This document shows positions 24,738-41,796 of a stretch of DNA of 64,000 nucleotides, one piece after another. A program made the translations under genes and the position numbers. The stretch's first letter is position 1, and every line of letters starts with the position of its first letter. This stretch comes from Epiperipatus broadwayi (taxonomy: Eukaryota > Onychophora > Udeonychophora > Euonychophora > Peripatidae), in assembly GCA_028023455.1 (NCBI GenBank), contig JAQFVV010006336.1, forward strand, positions 3,218,021 through 3,282,020, in the 5' to 3' direction. The notes beneath the pieces are model-generated. The model had not been told where the DNA came from. It searched no databases and saw only the letters and a list, made by a program, of their open reading frames with translations.

Positions 24738-26790
24738 TTTTAAAAGTTTAAATTACTATTGTCTATTATAAATAGATATTTAAAAGAAATATGAATACTT
24801 CTATAGAAAGAAAGTATTTTTGTAGATTTTAAAAGATTAAAATGTATATCTTAAGTAAAGATATAAGAAGTAGTAATTTTAATGAATACTTGCCTTGTTA
24901 AGTCTTTGTGCTTAAAAGACTAAATATTGACGATTAGAAAAGGCAAATAGATTATAAATATGATTTTTAAAATCGTAATATAATAAAATTATTATTATTG
25001 AAGTAGTCTAAAACACTGGTCGTTATAGATGGAGAAATTAATTCTTACCTGAATATGTTATTTATAAATGCGCAAGTAATACATGGATGTCCAAATCAAA
25101 TCAAACTAAGCCAAGCAAGCCAAGTTGATGAAAATAATTCAATGTAAAATAATTTATAAACTATAAATTAATTTAGAAATAATAATTTTAAATAATAATC
25201 TATGAAGAACTGGATCCAGAACTTATAAACTATTTTTAAATTTTATTTGTTTTCTTGTTGGAACTTATTTTTTTTTTTTAAAAAAAAGAACGTTATCATT
25301 TTTATTTTATAAACTTTCAAGAAACACGTGATACAACGGAACAGGAAATAGTGTTTTATTGACTTTATACGTAGGATATTTGTTAAAACTTTTATGGTGG
25401 AACAGAAGACGTCGTTGGAAATATGTAATATAAACTTTTATTTTATTTATTTAACATAAAATTTAAAATATTATTAAACTATTAAAAGTAGGTTAGGTAC
25501 ATTTATTAAATACTAACTTGAAAATAATATAATAATTAATTACATAAATTTATTTTATAATTAATGTAACACGGAATATTCTAATGAATGTTATGAGTGT
25601 AAATGTGAATGATTTTTATTTGATGAAGCTGCAAATTCCGAAGAATGCTGGATAGCAGATTGGACATTATTATTATTATGGTAAAAATATTGTATAATGA
25701 TTTTTAATGAATTTAATATGTTTTCTTTAGATCAACTGAATATTATGTTGTTGTAGAATGAATGGATAGATATTTTATGAAAACACATACATTATATTGG
25801 CAACGAACTTTATTAAAATATGCATAATTTTAATTTATAATGTCAACATGATACAACATTACGTAAGAAGCTTAGAAATAATTATATGATTCTTTCATAA
25901 ATAAATTTTAATATTTTATTATGTTATAGTATTAGAATTATATTTATTCTTTATTGAAGTAATTATTTTATTATTTGCAAGATAAGAATAGATTTGAAAA
26001 GACTCTATTTTTGTGTATTTTGTTTATTAAATAGTAAGTTACGTATGGGTAGAAGCTTATATTTGGATTGAAGTTTATTAAGTATAGACAATGTAGTATA
26101 GGTAGTTTAGATAATAGATATTTTATTTAAATTGATGTTTATTTTTCCGGAAATTTTAGATAAGTTTAGAATATGTTTTATAGATAGAAATTTATTAGAA
26201 AGGATTAAAATAACACATAAAGTAAAGTAATGATTTTTTACACAGAAAAGAATCATAGAATGTATCTAAGGTAATGCTTTATGAATTTAGAATTGATAAA
26301 TGATTTAAATAATAATATTTGAACAATAGAGATATATAATGCATATTTGATAAAACATATAACAGGAATTACATTAAGTAAAGTATAATTACAGTCAATT
26401 ATTTGTTATACACTATAAAGATACATTAATTTATATAAAGCATTAAGCAATGCTAATAATAAAATGAATACATGATAATACATTATAAATGGTAATACTT
26501 AATTCATGTAGCTATTTAATTGGCGGAGTTTCATTGTTTACACATGCTACATAAATAGTCTTGACATATATTGTTATTTGTAGTAATTAAAGTACACTAC
26601 TATTTATTTTAAGAAAAATCTAAGTTTTGAAAACATACTATAATATTATTGGTATGGCATTTGAGGGAATGTAAAATCGCTTGTTAAGTACATGAGTTAA
26701 TAACAGTGTAAGCCTCTTATATTTGTATTTTCCTATTTTATTTTTATTTATTTTTCAAAATTCTAAAACTGTAAATAGTGTAAATAAATT
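24738..26790. other. AT-rich non-coding DNA
   Basis: No gene or repeat family is recognised. Low complexity, many A/T runs. Confidence 0.45.
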
Positions 26791-26880
26791 CTTATTTGAA
26801 GTTATTGTAAATAAACTTGTTAATTTGTTTTAAAAGTGTGTCGAGTTTCATTATTTTTCACCACAGCATTTTGACATCAG
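26791..26880 (+). terminator. Possible polyadenylation region
   Basis: Two AATAAA-type signals in GTAAATAAATTC and GTAAATAAACTTG lie 25-30 bp apart, followed by a less AT-rich stretch (GTGTGTCGAGTTTCATT and TTCACCACAG). A similar TGTAAATAAAGTTTG occurs at 31,200. It may mark the 3' end of a transcript from the promoter at 24.4 kb. There is no direct evidence. Confidence 0.25.
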
Positions 26881-27715
26881 ATGATTTGAAATAAACATAA
26901 TATTTGCACAAAATGAATTTATTATTATTACTTAGAATTGAATACCATATTTGCTTAACATTATTTTATAAGAATTGATTGACATGAACATAAATATTAC
27001 AATGGTCATAAGATGATTATAATGCACATTATAAGAATACAATATTATTTACTGCCACAGATTATTAAGTATAAGATTTTGATCTATTTTTAAATGAAGA
27101 TACCATATGAAATAAAAGATATACATGTGATTGTTTATTCATTTAATGATTGATTATATAATAGAAGTGGATGAGATTAAATTACACTCTAAGATTGGTC
27201 TTATTTATTATTATTATTAAAATAAGTTAGGTGTATTTAAGTTTGATATAAAATCCCACATCATACTTATTTACATGAATTATTATTTTAAAACTGAGAA
27301 GAACCTGAGATTATTTAATTATGTTTTAAGTTAAAAGTTAGGAATTATTTTAGTATTATTAAAGATAATTTATTTCATTTAAAAGTCATAAGAATGCTAT
27401 AGATGTAGTGGTAGGATGATAAGGTAGTGGTAGTATTCTTATGCCATTGAGATGGTATCTTGGAAGATATTAACTCAGTGTAAATCTGCTTATTACTTTG
27501 TAACTTTACTTCACAGTCTCATAATTTTATTAAATACTTATTTAATTAATATAATCTGGAACTATATTGATTTGGATAATTGATAATAAATTTAATTAAG
27601 ATGTGATAATATAAAAGTATATTAAAAATAGATATGCAAATTTTAATTAAGCATAATAATGTAACTGAGCTAGTTGTATTTAAAACTATTTTATATATCA
27701 AGAAGTAAGGGTACA
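26881..27715. other. AT-rich non-coding DNA
   Basis: No supported feature. Confidence 0.45.
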
Positions 27716-27760
27716 ATATATATATATATATATATATATTGTGACCTTTTATTTAGGTCC
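27716..27760 (+). repeat. (TA)n followed by a TTGTGACC hairpin
   Basis: TA tract at 27,716-27,738, then TTGTGACCTTTTATTTAGGTC, a GACC/GGTC stem-loop. This is very like 23,456 in both sequence and position relative to the array. Confidence 0.6.
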
Positions 27761-32788
<5,028 letters not shown>

Positions 32789-32872
32789 CTATATATATAT
32801 ATATATATATATATATTGTAACGATATATAAATACTTCGTTTGGATCGTTATAATATATATATATATATATA
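32789..32872. mobile_element. Tiny TIR insert inside a TA array
   Basis: TA array, then TTGTAACGAT, a 20-bp core, ATCGTTATAA, then TA array again. The ends are inverted repeats (TTGTAACGAT against ATCGTTATAA), so the insert of about 40 bp sits symmetrically in (TA)n. It is the smallest example of the TTGT(A/G)-hairpin pattern next to TA arrays. Confidence 0.5.
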
Positions 32873-34584
32873 TCATATGGCCATACAATTTGTTTGTCTT
32901 CTTTTTATTTGTAGATTTGTCTCAATTTGTTTGATTAGTTTATTGCTAACAATACTCACCTGCGATATCAATGCAGACTATTGTAGAAATATAAAATAAT
33001 GATATTAATTATGAATGAGAGATACGGTAATATTATTATAATCATAATGTAATCCAAATATAAAATCTTGAAAAGTTTTAAATCGAGAATTCTTATGAAT
33101 CAAAATACACATTCTAACAGCTATTACAGTAGAGTTTCAAAATCCACAGTATCAAAATCCACTTAGACACAGCAAATGATCTGTTTTGAGAGATATATAA
33201 AGTTGAATTACATAAAAAAGATTTTTAGGTCATCCAATTTTCGGTTGCTAATAGGAAAACGAAAATAAGTTATATGGATAAGTAAAATATAATATATTAA
33301 GAGTGTTTACAATTTTTTAACTTTGTAAGTTTAAACATAACTACCATAGCACTATACCTAAATGGTGTGAAAAAAGCATTTTAGACCCATCAGTCTTCCA
33401 TTAAACAGTATCAGTGTGTTTCAGCTATAGAGAACAGTGAAGAAGATGATTAAAATAATAGTTTATAAACCAAGCTATAAAATCTTATGCAAATTATGTT
33501 TATAGACAAGCATATCATCAGCATTGATATCAGTATAAAAGATTTTCTTACGTTCATATTAAAATATAAATAATTACCAATTTTTGCATTCTCTAAAAAA
33601 AATTAATACTAAAAGAGATTTAATAATAAAGAAAACAAAAAGATCCAGATACTTGAAAGTAAGATTCTTGTATTTCTTAATTAAATTATATCTAAAAGTT
33701 TTATCAAAAAAAATTTCCGATGCTATATGCCTTAGTGTAAATGAGATACACTGGAACACTTTGCTTTCAAGACCCTGCTGACCAAAATTTTGCAATAAAA
33801 TCTCTTTAATTATAAATTCCCTACTTTACTATGATTAATTGAAAACATAACCAGGAGTTAGAATAGTGCCCTTTATTTTTTCACCCTCTTGTTCATAAGA
33901 TGTGACTTTTGTTTTAAACTGAAACTGTCAAAACTACAATCTCTTTTCTTGAATAAAATACTCAAATTCAGCAACAAGAGTCTTGCTTTTTGCATAAATA
34001 ATTAATTACTTTTATATTATTGTTTATATATATTGCTTATCTTATTTTTTACTTTAAATAAATGTATAAATTGCTAGTTTTATTTTTGAAAGATTGGATT
34101 ATTATTTTATTTATGTCTACATATTTCTTCCAAAGAATCTGCAATTTATAAAAAATTCTAAATACAAACAATTTAACTAAAAATTTTAGTTAATATCTAT
34201 TCTTTAATTGTGGAATATATAAGCACCATATTTAATATCTATTAGAGTTAGCAATTTGTTCACTTCTAGGAAAAAATGTATATAAATTTATTATAATATT
34301 TTATATGAATTTATATTGTCAAAGCTGCACCATTATTTCAAAAACATAAAATTTAATTTAAATCATCTGGATAATAACTTGTAAAATGAAGTGTAATAAT
34401 TTGTTATATAATTTTATGTATGTATGTTGAGTAATATACTTGGGTTTTTACTTTAAAAAACGTTTTGGCAATAAGAATCTATTAGTAAAAAAGTAACTAA
34501 ATTAAATATAATAGTTCATTATAAAATTCAATGGTTAAAATATATTATAAAATTATAGTGAAATAATATTTTTATATAGTGCTA
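32873..34584. other. AT-rich non-coding DNA
   Basis: Frames of 65 and 73 codons at 33,574-33,795 on opposite strands shadow each other and have no family features. Nothing else is supported. Confidence 0.45.
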
Positions 34585-34905
34585 TGTTTTATGAACAGTA
34601 ATAATAATCAGCTATTAAGCTAATGCACATGTGCTTTGAAGATTTAAATTATAAATGAAAACTCTCAATTCCAAACACAAGATAGTTTTTTTGAAAAGAT
34701 AGAATGATTCCACTGGCTTGGAATATTTAATTGATAAATGAATACTCTCAATTCCAAACACAAGGTAAATTCTTTTTGAAAAGATAGAATGAATCCACTG
34801 ATGGATTCATTCTTTTTAAAAAGACTTTGAGAGTATTCATTTATAATTTAAATCTTCAAAGTGCATTAGCTTAATAGCTGATTGTTATTACTATAAAACT
34901 GTAGA
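34585..34905. mobile_element. Fold-back element, family C
   Basis: The left end (AATAATCAGCTATTAAGCTAATGCA, then CTTTGAAGATTTAAATTATAAATG) is repeated in reverse complement at 34,826-34,890. Inside, CTCTCAATTCCAAACACAAG and TTTTGAAAAGATAGAATGA occur twice directly (about 34,663 and 34,745). A second short palindrome lies at 34,793-34,812 (GAATCCACTGATGGATTC). No ORF. Confidence 0.8.
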
Positions 34906-36480
34906 TAACTAATATTTTAAAATAATAACAATAAACTTTTATTTACAATTTTTATTTAAATAAATGCAAAAAAAATTCACAGAAAAGCATTAAAAAAAGC
35001 AGTTAAACTAAAAATATTTTTTTAAACTTTACAAATAAACCTGTTAGTTGACCATGTTTAAAAGATATCTCTCATAAATTATATCATATTTCTGTAACAA
35101 TGACAATCTACTTAATGAGGGTGGTAGATGCAAGTTTTTTTTAAAAAATCTTTAAGAATCTGACTTCTACATAAGATCATCCCACTTTTATTTGTGAATA
35201 TTAAATAATATACATATTTTTATTTTTTAGAACATTTTTTTTACTTTCTAATGCATTTACATGGATAAAAGCATTTCTTTAAAAATATTTTTATATATTT
35301 TATTTTCTATATTTTAGTTTTATATTGTTCCAGAAATTGCAAATAAAAAACACATTAGATGATGACATTATTGCAATGAGTACTGAAACCCATATAAAAT
35401 TAAAAGTTTAAATTATTTTCTAATTTGTTTGTTAAAATTGTTTGCAAACTGTAGACAAATTATCATCATTAATAATATATATGCTTTACAAAGTTTGAAC
35501 TAAATCAGAAATTGGGATATGAATAAAAAATGAGTTTTAAGATTTCAGAGTCAGACAAAAAAACAGATCAAGTAAATTAAAGTATATAAAAACTAATTAT
35601 TTATTATATACAATATTTTTTATATTATAATAAAAAATATAACACAATTAAATTTCATATTAGCATATAGTAGATTAATCAATAAATTAGTACATATGGC
35701 CAAATGGTATGCAGTAAACAAAAAAAATCACATTTGTTTTCCAACTAATTGCATTATTTTATTTTTTTAAAAAAACACATTAAATGCATTCAATTTGTAT
35801 TTATTATAGGTAAATAAATTAAATGCTATTTAATGTGACATTTAGAAAGTGTTGTTAAGAATGCGTTTCTATCAATAACTGTTTTTTAAAGAAGTTATAC
35901 TTTTTTTAATCTTTTAATTATCTTAACTTTTAAATTACAGTAGTCCAAAATTATTGCTAGAAAATCAAGTGATTATCACTTAGTTATGTTCATATTTATC
36001 ATCATCATTATTAGCAACCATTATTGATCTTCTGCAGAGAGAAAGTCTCTCCAAGTTTAATCCAGTTTTTTCAATCTAAAATCTCTCTTCTTATGTCACC
36101 AGAAAAACTTCCTTATTTTATCTATCCACTCCACGTATAGACTTTTATAAAACATGGGTTCAATTTAAGAATTTAATAGTCTATTTATTATCAACTCTTC
36201 TAGCAATATGTTAAATTCAGCTTCATTTCAGTTTCTCATTTATTTCAGTGAAGTTAATAATACATCTTTGTTCTTTCAGTTATATATTTCATTTTTGATC
36301 TCTTTTTATAATTTTCAACATACATCCCCTTATATTTAGTTGAATTTCCAAAATACCTCTATACCACTTTGCTAAGTGTCTAAATCTCAATTCATACTTT
36401 AAAAAACGTCTTTTTCAAATATATAGAGATATTTCTTTAATATATAATATTTAAATACATGTATGTTATTAATGTAATTA
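34906..36480. other. AT-rich non-coding DNA
   Basis: No gene, tandem array or inverted repeat recognised. Confidence 0.45.
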
Positions 36481-36579
36481 GAAGAACTTGAACTCACATT
36501 TTCAAGATCCCTACAGCTACACACTCTATCTTATACAACCAATACACATGGTCACATACATGTGAACAAGATAAATGAT

Positions 36580-36616
<37 letters not shown>

Positions 36617-36619
36617 GCT

Positions 36620-36654
<35 letters not shown>

Positions 36655-37175
36655 TGTGCTGAACTAACACTCATCATTTGATCCAGATCACCATTTTCTA
36701 CACATATATACAATCAGTGCTCAGTTTATATTAAGATAGAAAATGTTCAAACTTTAATGAACAAACTTCAATCTTCTCCACCCTCCAACTCTTCAGCCAT
36801 CCATATCATTGAAAACCTGAAGATGGAATAATCATAGCCCCTGATATCCTATACATGAGAGATCAGAGTGACTTAAAGTCAACATGGGTATGACAATAAT
36901 ACTGACATCATTAAGGGTTTTTAAGTATTCCATCTGGAGGGTAGAGAATATTGATGCTTATCAACTAAAATTTGAAGTTTTTTTATCTTAATATAAACTA
37001 AGCACTGACTATATATATGCATGGGAGATAGTGATCTAGACCAACTGATGAGTGCTGATTTAGCATGAAATACATATATTGATCATTTTACATGCATGTG
37101 GTCATGTATATCAGTTGTATAAGATAGAATGTATAGCTATATGAAGCGTGAAAGTCTGAGTTCAAGTCCTAATAT
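36481..37175. mobile_element. Fold-back element, family D (intact copy)
   Basis: A palindromic element of about 690 bp. GGACTTGAACTCAGACTTTC-type ends appear at 36,485-36,505 and, inverted, at 37,150-37,172. CTATCTTATACAACCAATACACATGG at 36,527 is mirrored by GTATATCAGTTGTATAAGATAG at 37,106. GTGCTCAGTTTATATTAAGATAG at 36,717 is mirrored by TATCTTAATATAAACTAAGCAC near 36,985. (CA)n(TA)n tracts at 36,582-36,653 interrupt the left arm. No coding sequence. A second copy is split between 57.2 and 60.2 kb. Confidence 0.85.
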
Positions 37176-37320
37176 ATATATATATATATATATATAAAAT
37201 CTTTAATATTATTTACTATTAATTTTATATTTATATTTTCATTAACAATGTGTTTACTGCATTTTATTAATCAAAAGATATTGTTTTATTTTTTAACAAA
37301 TTTATTAATTTCTTTTGTAG

Positions 37321-38015
37321 GTCATGTTTTTTTTTTTTTTTTGAAGAATGAATTATTTTATTAGAATATTAATTCTTTTTAAAATGCCTTCTTTAATAAA
37401 TGCAAATGATTCATTGGAATCTGAAATCGATTACTTTACAATCACACATAATGCTATAATCTCACAAACTTTAAAACTACAAGAAGGTTATACAAAAGCT
37501 TACACATTTTTATGCCCAAAAAACTTTTACATTAACAGGCTTCATTATAAATTTAAATTTAAATCTGATGAACTTTACACTTTTTTTGGATTAGTTCCTG
37601 AAGGATATTCTTTTACTATTCAAAATAAAATATTTTCCAATCTAACAGCATATGAAAGTTCTCTGAAAAATCCATGTGGCACATTGAACTATTGTGTAGG
37701 ATTCCAGGCTTGTTTATTTAAGTTTAGTAATGAATTTTGCTGCTTTGATGCTACTCCAAACAGAGTTAATGTGATTTTAGCTACCATTACTTGTGAGAAA
37801 GATGAACTGTTAGAATCAAAATTAATCAACCTTCCTAAAAACTTAGCAACTTCACTACTTTTGAATATCAATCAAACTATTTATCTTGCGCATACTTCAT
37901 TTATTGATTCAGGGATTAAAAACTATAAATCTGTAACTATTTTGCCATTGATTTCAAATGAAAGTAACATTTTTGATGTCAAATGTCCTACAATTTCTGA
38001 AGTCTTCAAAATTGG
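37321..38015 (+). CDS. Candidate host-gene exon: first coding exon of a probable secreted or membrane protein
   Basis: The longest clean frame in the window, 222 codons and two bases from ATG 37,348 to a strong donor (GG|GTAAGT, GT at 38,016-38,017), phase 2. The exon probably starts at 37,321 after a good acceptor (TTTCTTTTGTAG), which would leave 27 bp of 5' UTR with a 16-T run and an in-frame TGA before the ATG. The N-terminus MNYFIRILILFKMPSLINAN looks like a signal peptide. Nine cysteines follow, mostly in one cluster (PCGTLNYC, ACLFKF, EFCCFDA), then ITCEK and VKCPT, with N-glycosylation sequons (NLT, NQT, NES). This suggests an extracellular domain. I do not recognise the family. Codon use is AT-rich but the protein is not low-complexity. 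Following exons are not found; the intron holds the (ATT)n array and an antisense LINE. Confidence 0.6.
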
Positions 38016-38127
38016 GTAAGTCAGACTTTTATTTAGATTTTGATTTAAGCAAAAATATTTTTTTATTATCTTGGGAATGTAAAATTTAAATGAATATATA
38101 AATCTTTAATTTCTTTTCTTAAAACAA

Positions 38128-38247
<120 letters not shown>

Positions 38248-38556
38248 TCAAAAAGGCATTTTATTGATTCTATAAAAGGTTACATTAAAAGTGGTTTACA
38301 TAATTTTGGTATATACATTGATTTATTCTGTTACATAAAAAATGAATATTTGAATGATATAGCTCAATTTATGGCTTCTTGACTTGTTTGAAATTTTGTG
38401 ACTTGAATGAGTCCTTAAAAAAATCATAATAATTGATGTATAAGTTGCTTTTTTGATCTTTTTGCTGTTTATAGCTTGTATGCATATAATTAAAAATCTG
38501 AGAAGCTATTGAAAAAGTTTTTCTCTAGTATTTTTTGTCAGAGACTTAGTGTTGTG

Positions 38557-41500
38557 TTATAGCATTGATTGTTCTTTTAGTAGTGACCATGTTGCAGCAT
38601 ATAAGTGGGGGTTTGTTATGATTTTATCTCGATTTTTTATTTGTGTTAATTTGTTGCAAAAGGTAGCTGGATGCCGCCTGGTGTTATTTCCTATTATAAA
38701 AGTGCACCTTGTACACCAAAAAGCATATAGAATAAAAGTAGCTGCTCTAATGTTTGGTATTAATTTTGTTTTGTATGCAGCAATTATATTTTCAATTGAT
38801 GTGTTAGGTTTTCTGTAGGTGTCAAAAATTATTTTTCTTATGTGTTCGAGTGCTGTACATTTGTATAGCATGTGTTGTAAGGTTTCTTCTGATCAATGGC
38901 ACAGTCTGCAAAAAGGATCTATTTTGAAGTACATTCTCTTGTGATGCAGAAAATAGGTTGTGGGAATGGCAACAAGATTTAATTTCAAAATAAAGTCAAA
39001 AAATTTTGGTTCCAGAGCCCATTTTTTAAATTCTTTTAGTAATCTTTTGTTGTTTATCCCTAACATTGGTGCTACATTATTAATGTTATTTATTTCATTT
39101 GTGAGATCATGTTATTTATTTCATTTGTGAGATCATAGATATTCCAATATGAATATTTGTGTGTATATTGTTCAGGTATGTTTGCCATAGTTTTAAATTT
39201 ATAAATAATTGTTGATATGTATGATTGAGTTGGAGGTGGACGATCAGTTGGGATGATTTGCACAAGGTGTTTTAGTTTTGTGAATTGCTGTAAAGTGGTA
39301 ATTATGAGATTCCTTTGGTTTTGGATGTGAAATATGTTAATATTGTGTAAACCTAGTCCATTTTTAATGAGTGGTTGATTGAGCCTTCTTGTTGAAATTG
39401 CTACTGTTTTTTGGACCATAGTAGTTGCTTGCAGATGTTTTTTATTTTTGATTTAAAAACTTTAGAGAAAGATATAATCGGTAAATAATAAACTATTTTT
39501 GTTATGATGAGCTGGTTTATCAGCTGTACTTTGGAATATATGGATAAATATGTTTTTGATAATGAGTTTACTATTTGTTTGGCCTCCTCCTTTAGTTTAT
39601 TTTGTATGTGGCATCTCATTCCTGTAAGTCCCATATGGAAAGGAAAACCAAGAAAAGAAGTTGGTTTTGATTGGTCTGTGTTTGTGCACAGCTTTCCCGT
39701 AAATAGTGACCATGCTGATGTTTTTGTGGGATTGAATTTCAATTTATATTGCATAGTATAGTCTTCAAGAATATTTTGTAGCTGGGCGAGTTGTTTTTTT
39801 GATGATAGGAAAACAGTAACATCATCCATATATGCTAAGCATGGTATATGTTCTGTAGTGCCTAGTATCTGTATTCCAGTAAAATATTGTTCTATTTTTT
39901 GAATGAGAGGGTTAATGTATAGTATGAATAGTAATGAGCTGAGAGGTGATCCTTGAGATATTGATTGTGTAGGAGTAAATGATGGGGAGTTTCTTCCATT
40001 GATGGTTATATGGATTTCACGATTTAGAAGTAAGTTTGCTATTAGATATAGATGAGTTTTGGGTATATCAGTGTTATTGAGCATTTCTAGAAGTATATCT
40101 ATTGAATCAAATGCTGCCTCAATATCTAATTGTACAGCTATGGGGCCATATTTTTTTTGTTTTCTTATTGATGCTAGGATTGTTTTAAAGAATAGAGCTG
40201 CTTGTATTGTTGATGAATTTTTTTTTTGCAAATTGGTATTTTGAAATAAGCATTGTTATGTGTGGCTCAATTTCTTGCTTTATGATTTTTTCTATGATTT
40301 TAATCGGTAATGGCCCCATGGATATAGGTCGTATATTAGTTAGTGAGGGAGTAATGTGTTTTGTTTTGTTGAAAGGAACAATTGCAATTGGGTACACTCC
40401 TTCCATGTACTGTATTTTTTGTGTTAAATAGTTTGCTAAATTGCATAAATATTTTGCAGTGAATTGACTCATGTGTTTTAAGACAAAAGCTGGAATTCCG
40501 GGGCTACCTGGGTGGCATGCATTTGGGATACTATTTTTTCTATAAAGACATTTGTGGTAAAAGGTGTTTTTATTTCTGTTGGGCCAAATAAATCTGGTTT
40601 AAATGTTTGAAGTTGTCTTGTTTGAAGTTTTTGCTTGAAATATTGGTATATGGGCAAAATCATATTGTGACCTGCAAATGTTCCTTGATTTGTGTGTATT
40701 GCCATTGGCACCTTGATAGTTTGTGGCCTTCCAAGTGCCCATCTAATGTATTCCCTTGTCCAAGTGTGTGGTTTTGTAAGACATAGTTTGCTTTTTTTAA
40801 TTTTGAGGTAGCTTTTAAGGGTGTCACATGCATTATTGTATGCATGTGTAAGTTTGAATATGTATTTTTGTGTTTGCTTTGAAGGGTTAATCATGGTTAA
40901 TCGTTTGTGAATTTCCTCTGCTAGTGCCATGGTGGTGGTTGCTTCATTACTATATGATTGATATTAAATGAAATAATGTTAATAAATGCTATATATTGTT
41001 GTATAGGATTGAGTTTTATATTTTTAAGCTTGTTTATCATGATGTAGGTTTCAGAAAAAATAAATTCAGGTGTGTTTACTGGTAATAGAACTCTAATTGT
41101 TCTTGTGAATGGAAGGGTTGATGGTTGGATATCATTGAAGTTAATTGTTATTGTCTGTGCTGAGTGATCTGAGAAAGCTGATGGCGAATGTTTTATTGTT
41201 ACTAGATGGTCAAGCATTGGTGAGTAGAAACATAAATCAATTAGTGAAGAGAATCAGCCATTGTGAAAGGAAATTGCATTTTCTGGTAGGAATCCTTGTG
41301 CATTCATGAGTGGTATGGATATTTTATGAATCCATCGTTCTGTGAATTCTTTGTATGTTGTGTTAAAGTCACCTATTAGTATTGTTAGATTTGCTGTGTT
41401 TGCTAGCATGGAATTGATGTTTTCTAGTATGGTATTGATTCTGTTGTGTTGTATTGGCATGTAGATAAATATTATATTAATAATTATAATTTTATGTTGA

Positions 41501-41796
41501 AAAATTGTAATAAGCATATTAGAATCAATATATATTATTTTAAATGTAGTGAAAAAACATTTTGGGGTAATTAGGATAGCAGTACCTGCTGAGGGAGATG
41601 ATGAATCTCTTGAGCAGGCACAAAATCCTTCTTTACTTAGATATTTAGCTGGTTCTGTTTTTGATCCAGTGTAGATTTTTGTTTCCAGTAATCCAAATAT
41701 GTGTGGTTGTGTATTTCTGATCCATTGTTTAAGTTTATGAATTTTTGTAGTTGAGTTCAGGCCTCTTACATTAATTGCTGCAATTTTTAATTTCAT
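38557..41796 (-). pseudogene. LINE ORF2: APE endonuclease, reverse transcriptase, Cys/His tail
   Basis: About 1,080 codons, split by a few lesions. The endonuclease starts MKLKIAAINVRGLN at 41,796, with LLETKIY (Glu), IGDFNTTYKE (Asp/Asn) and FSDHSAQTI (the SDH block) near 41,160. A TGA at 41,256-41,254 interrupts the frame between the last two. The RT region has NIRPISMGPLP, QLDIEAAFDSI, SQGSPLSSLLF and AYMDDV (catalytic YMDD at 39,832-39,821), then FLGFPFHMG and the GLGLHN block. The C-terminal motif CRLCH...EETLQHMLYKC lies at 38,910-38,855 and is split by a TGA at 38,895-38,893. Frame changes occur near 40,925, 40,490 (PGIPA box), 40,218-40,227 (T10 run) and 39,410, and at a 26-bp duplication at 39,083-39,135. 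Between lesions the reading is clean. Confidence 0.88.
39083..39135. repeat. 26-bp tandem duplication inside LINE ORF2
   Basis: GTTATTTATTTCATTTGTGA plus GATCAT occurs twice in tandem. With a single copy, the minus-strand frame would run from DLTNEINN straight into INNVAPMLGI and on to the Cys/His tail. The 26-bp gain shifts it to an early TAA. Confidence 0.9.

Noticed and set aside
37689-37871. Minus-strand frame of 60 codons
   Set aside because: Antisense shadow of the 37.3 kb exon.
39504-39761. Plus-strand frames within the LINE (39,504; 40,059; 40,207; 42,745)
   Set aside because: Antisense shadows of ORF1/ORF2.
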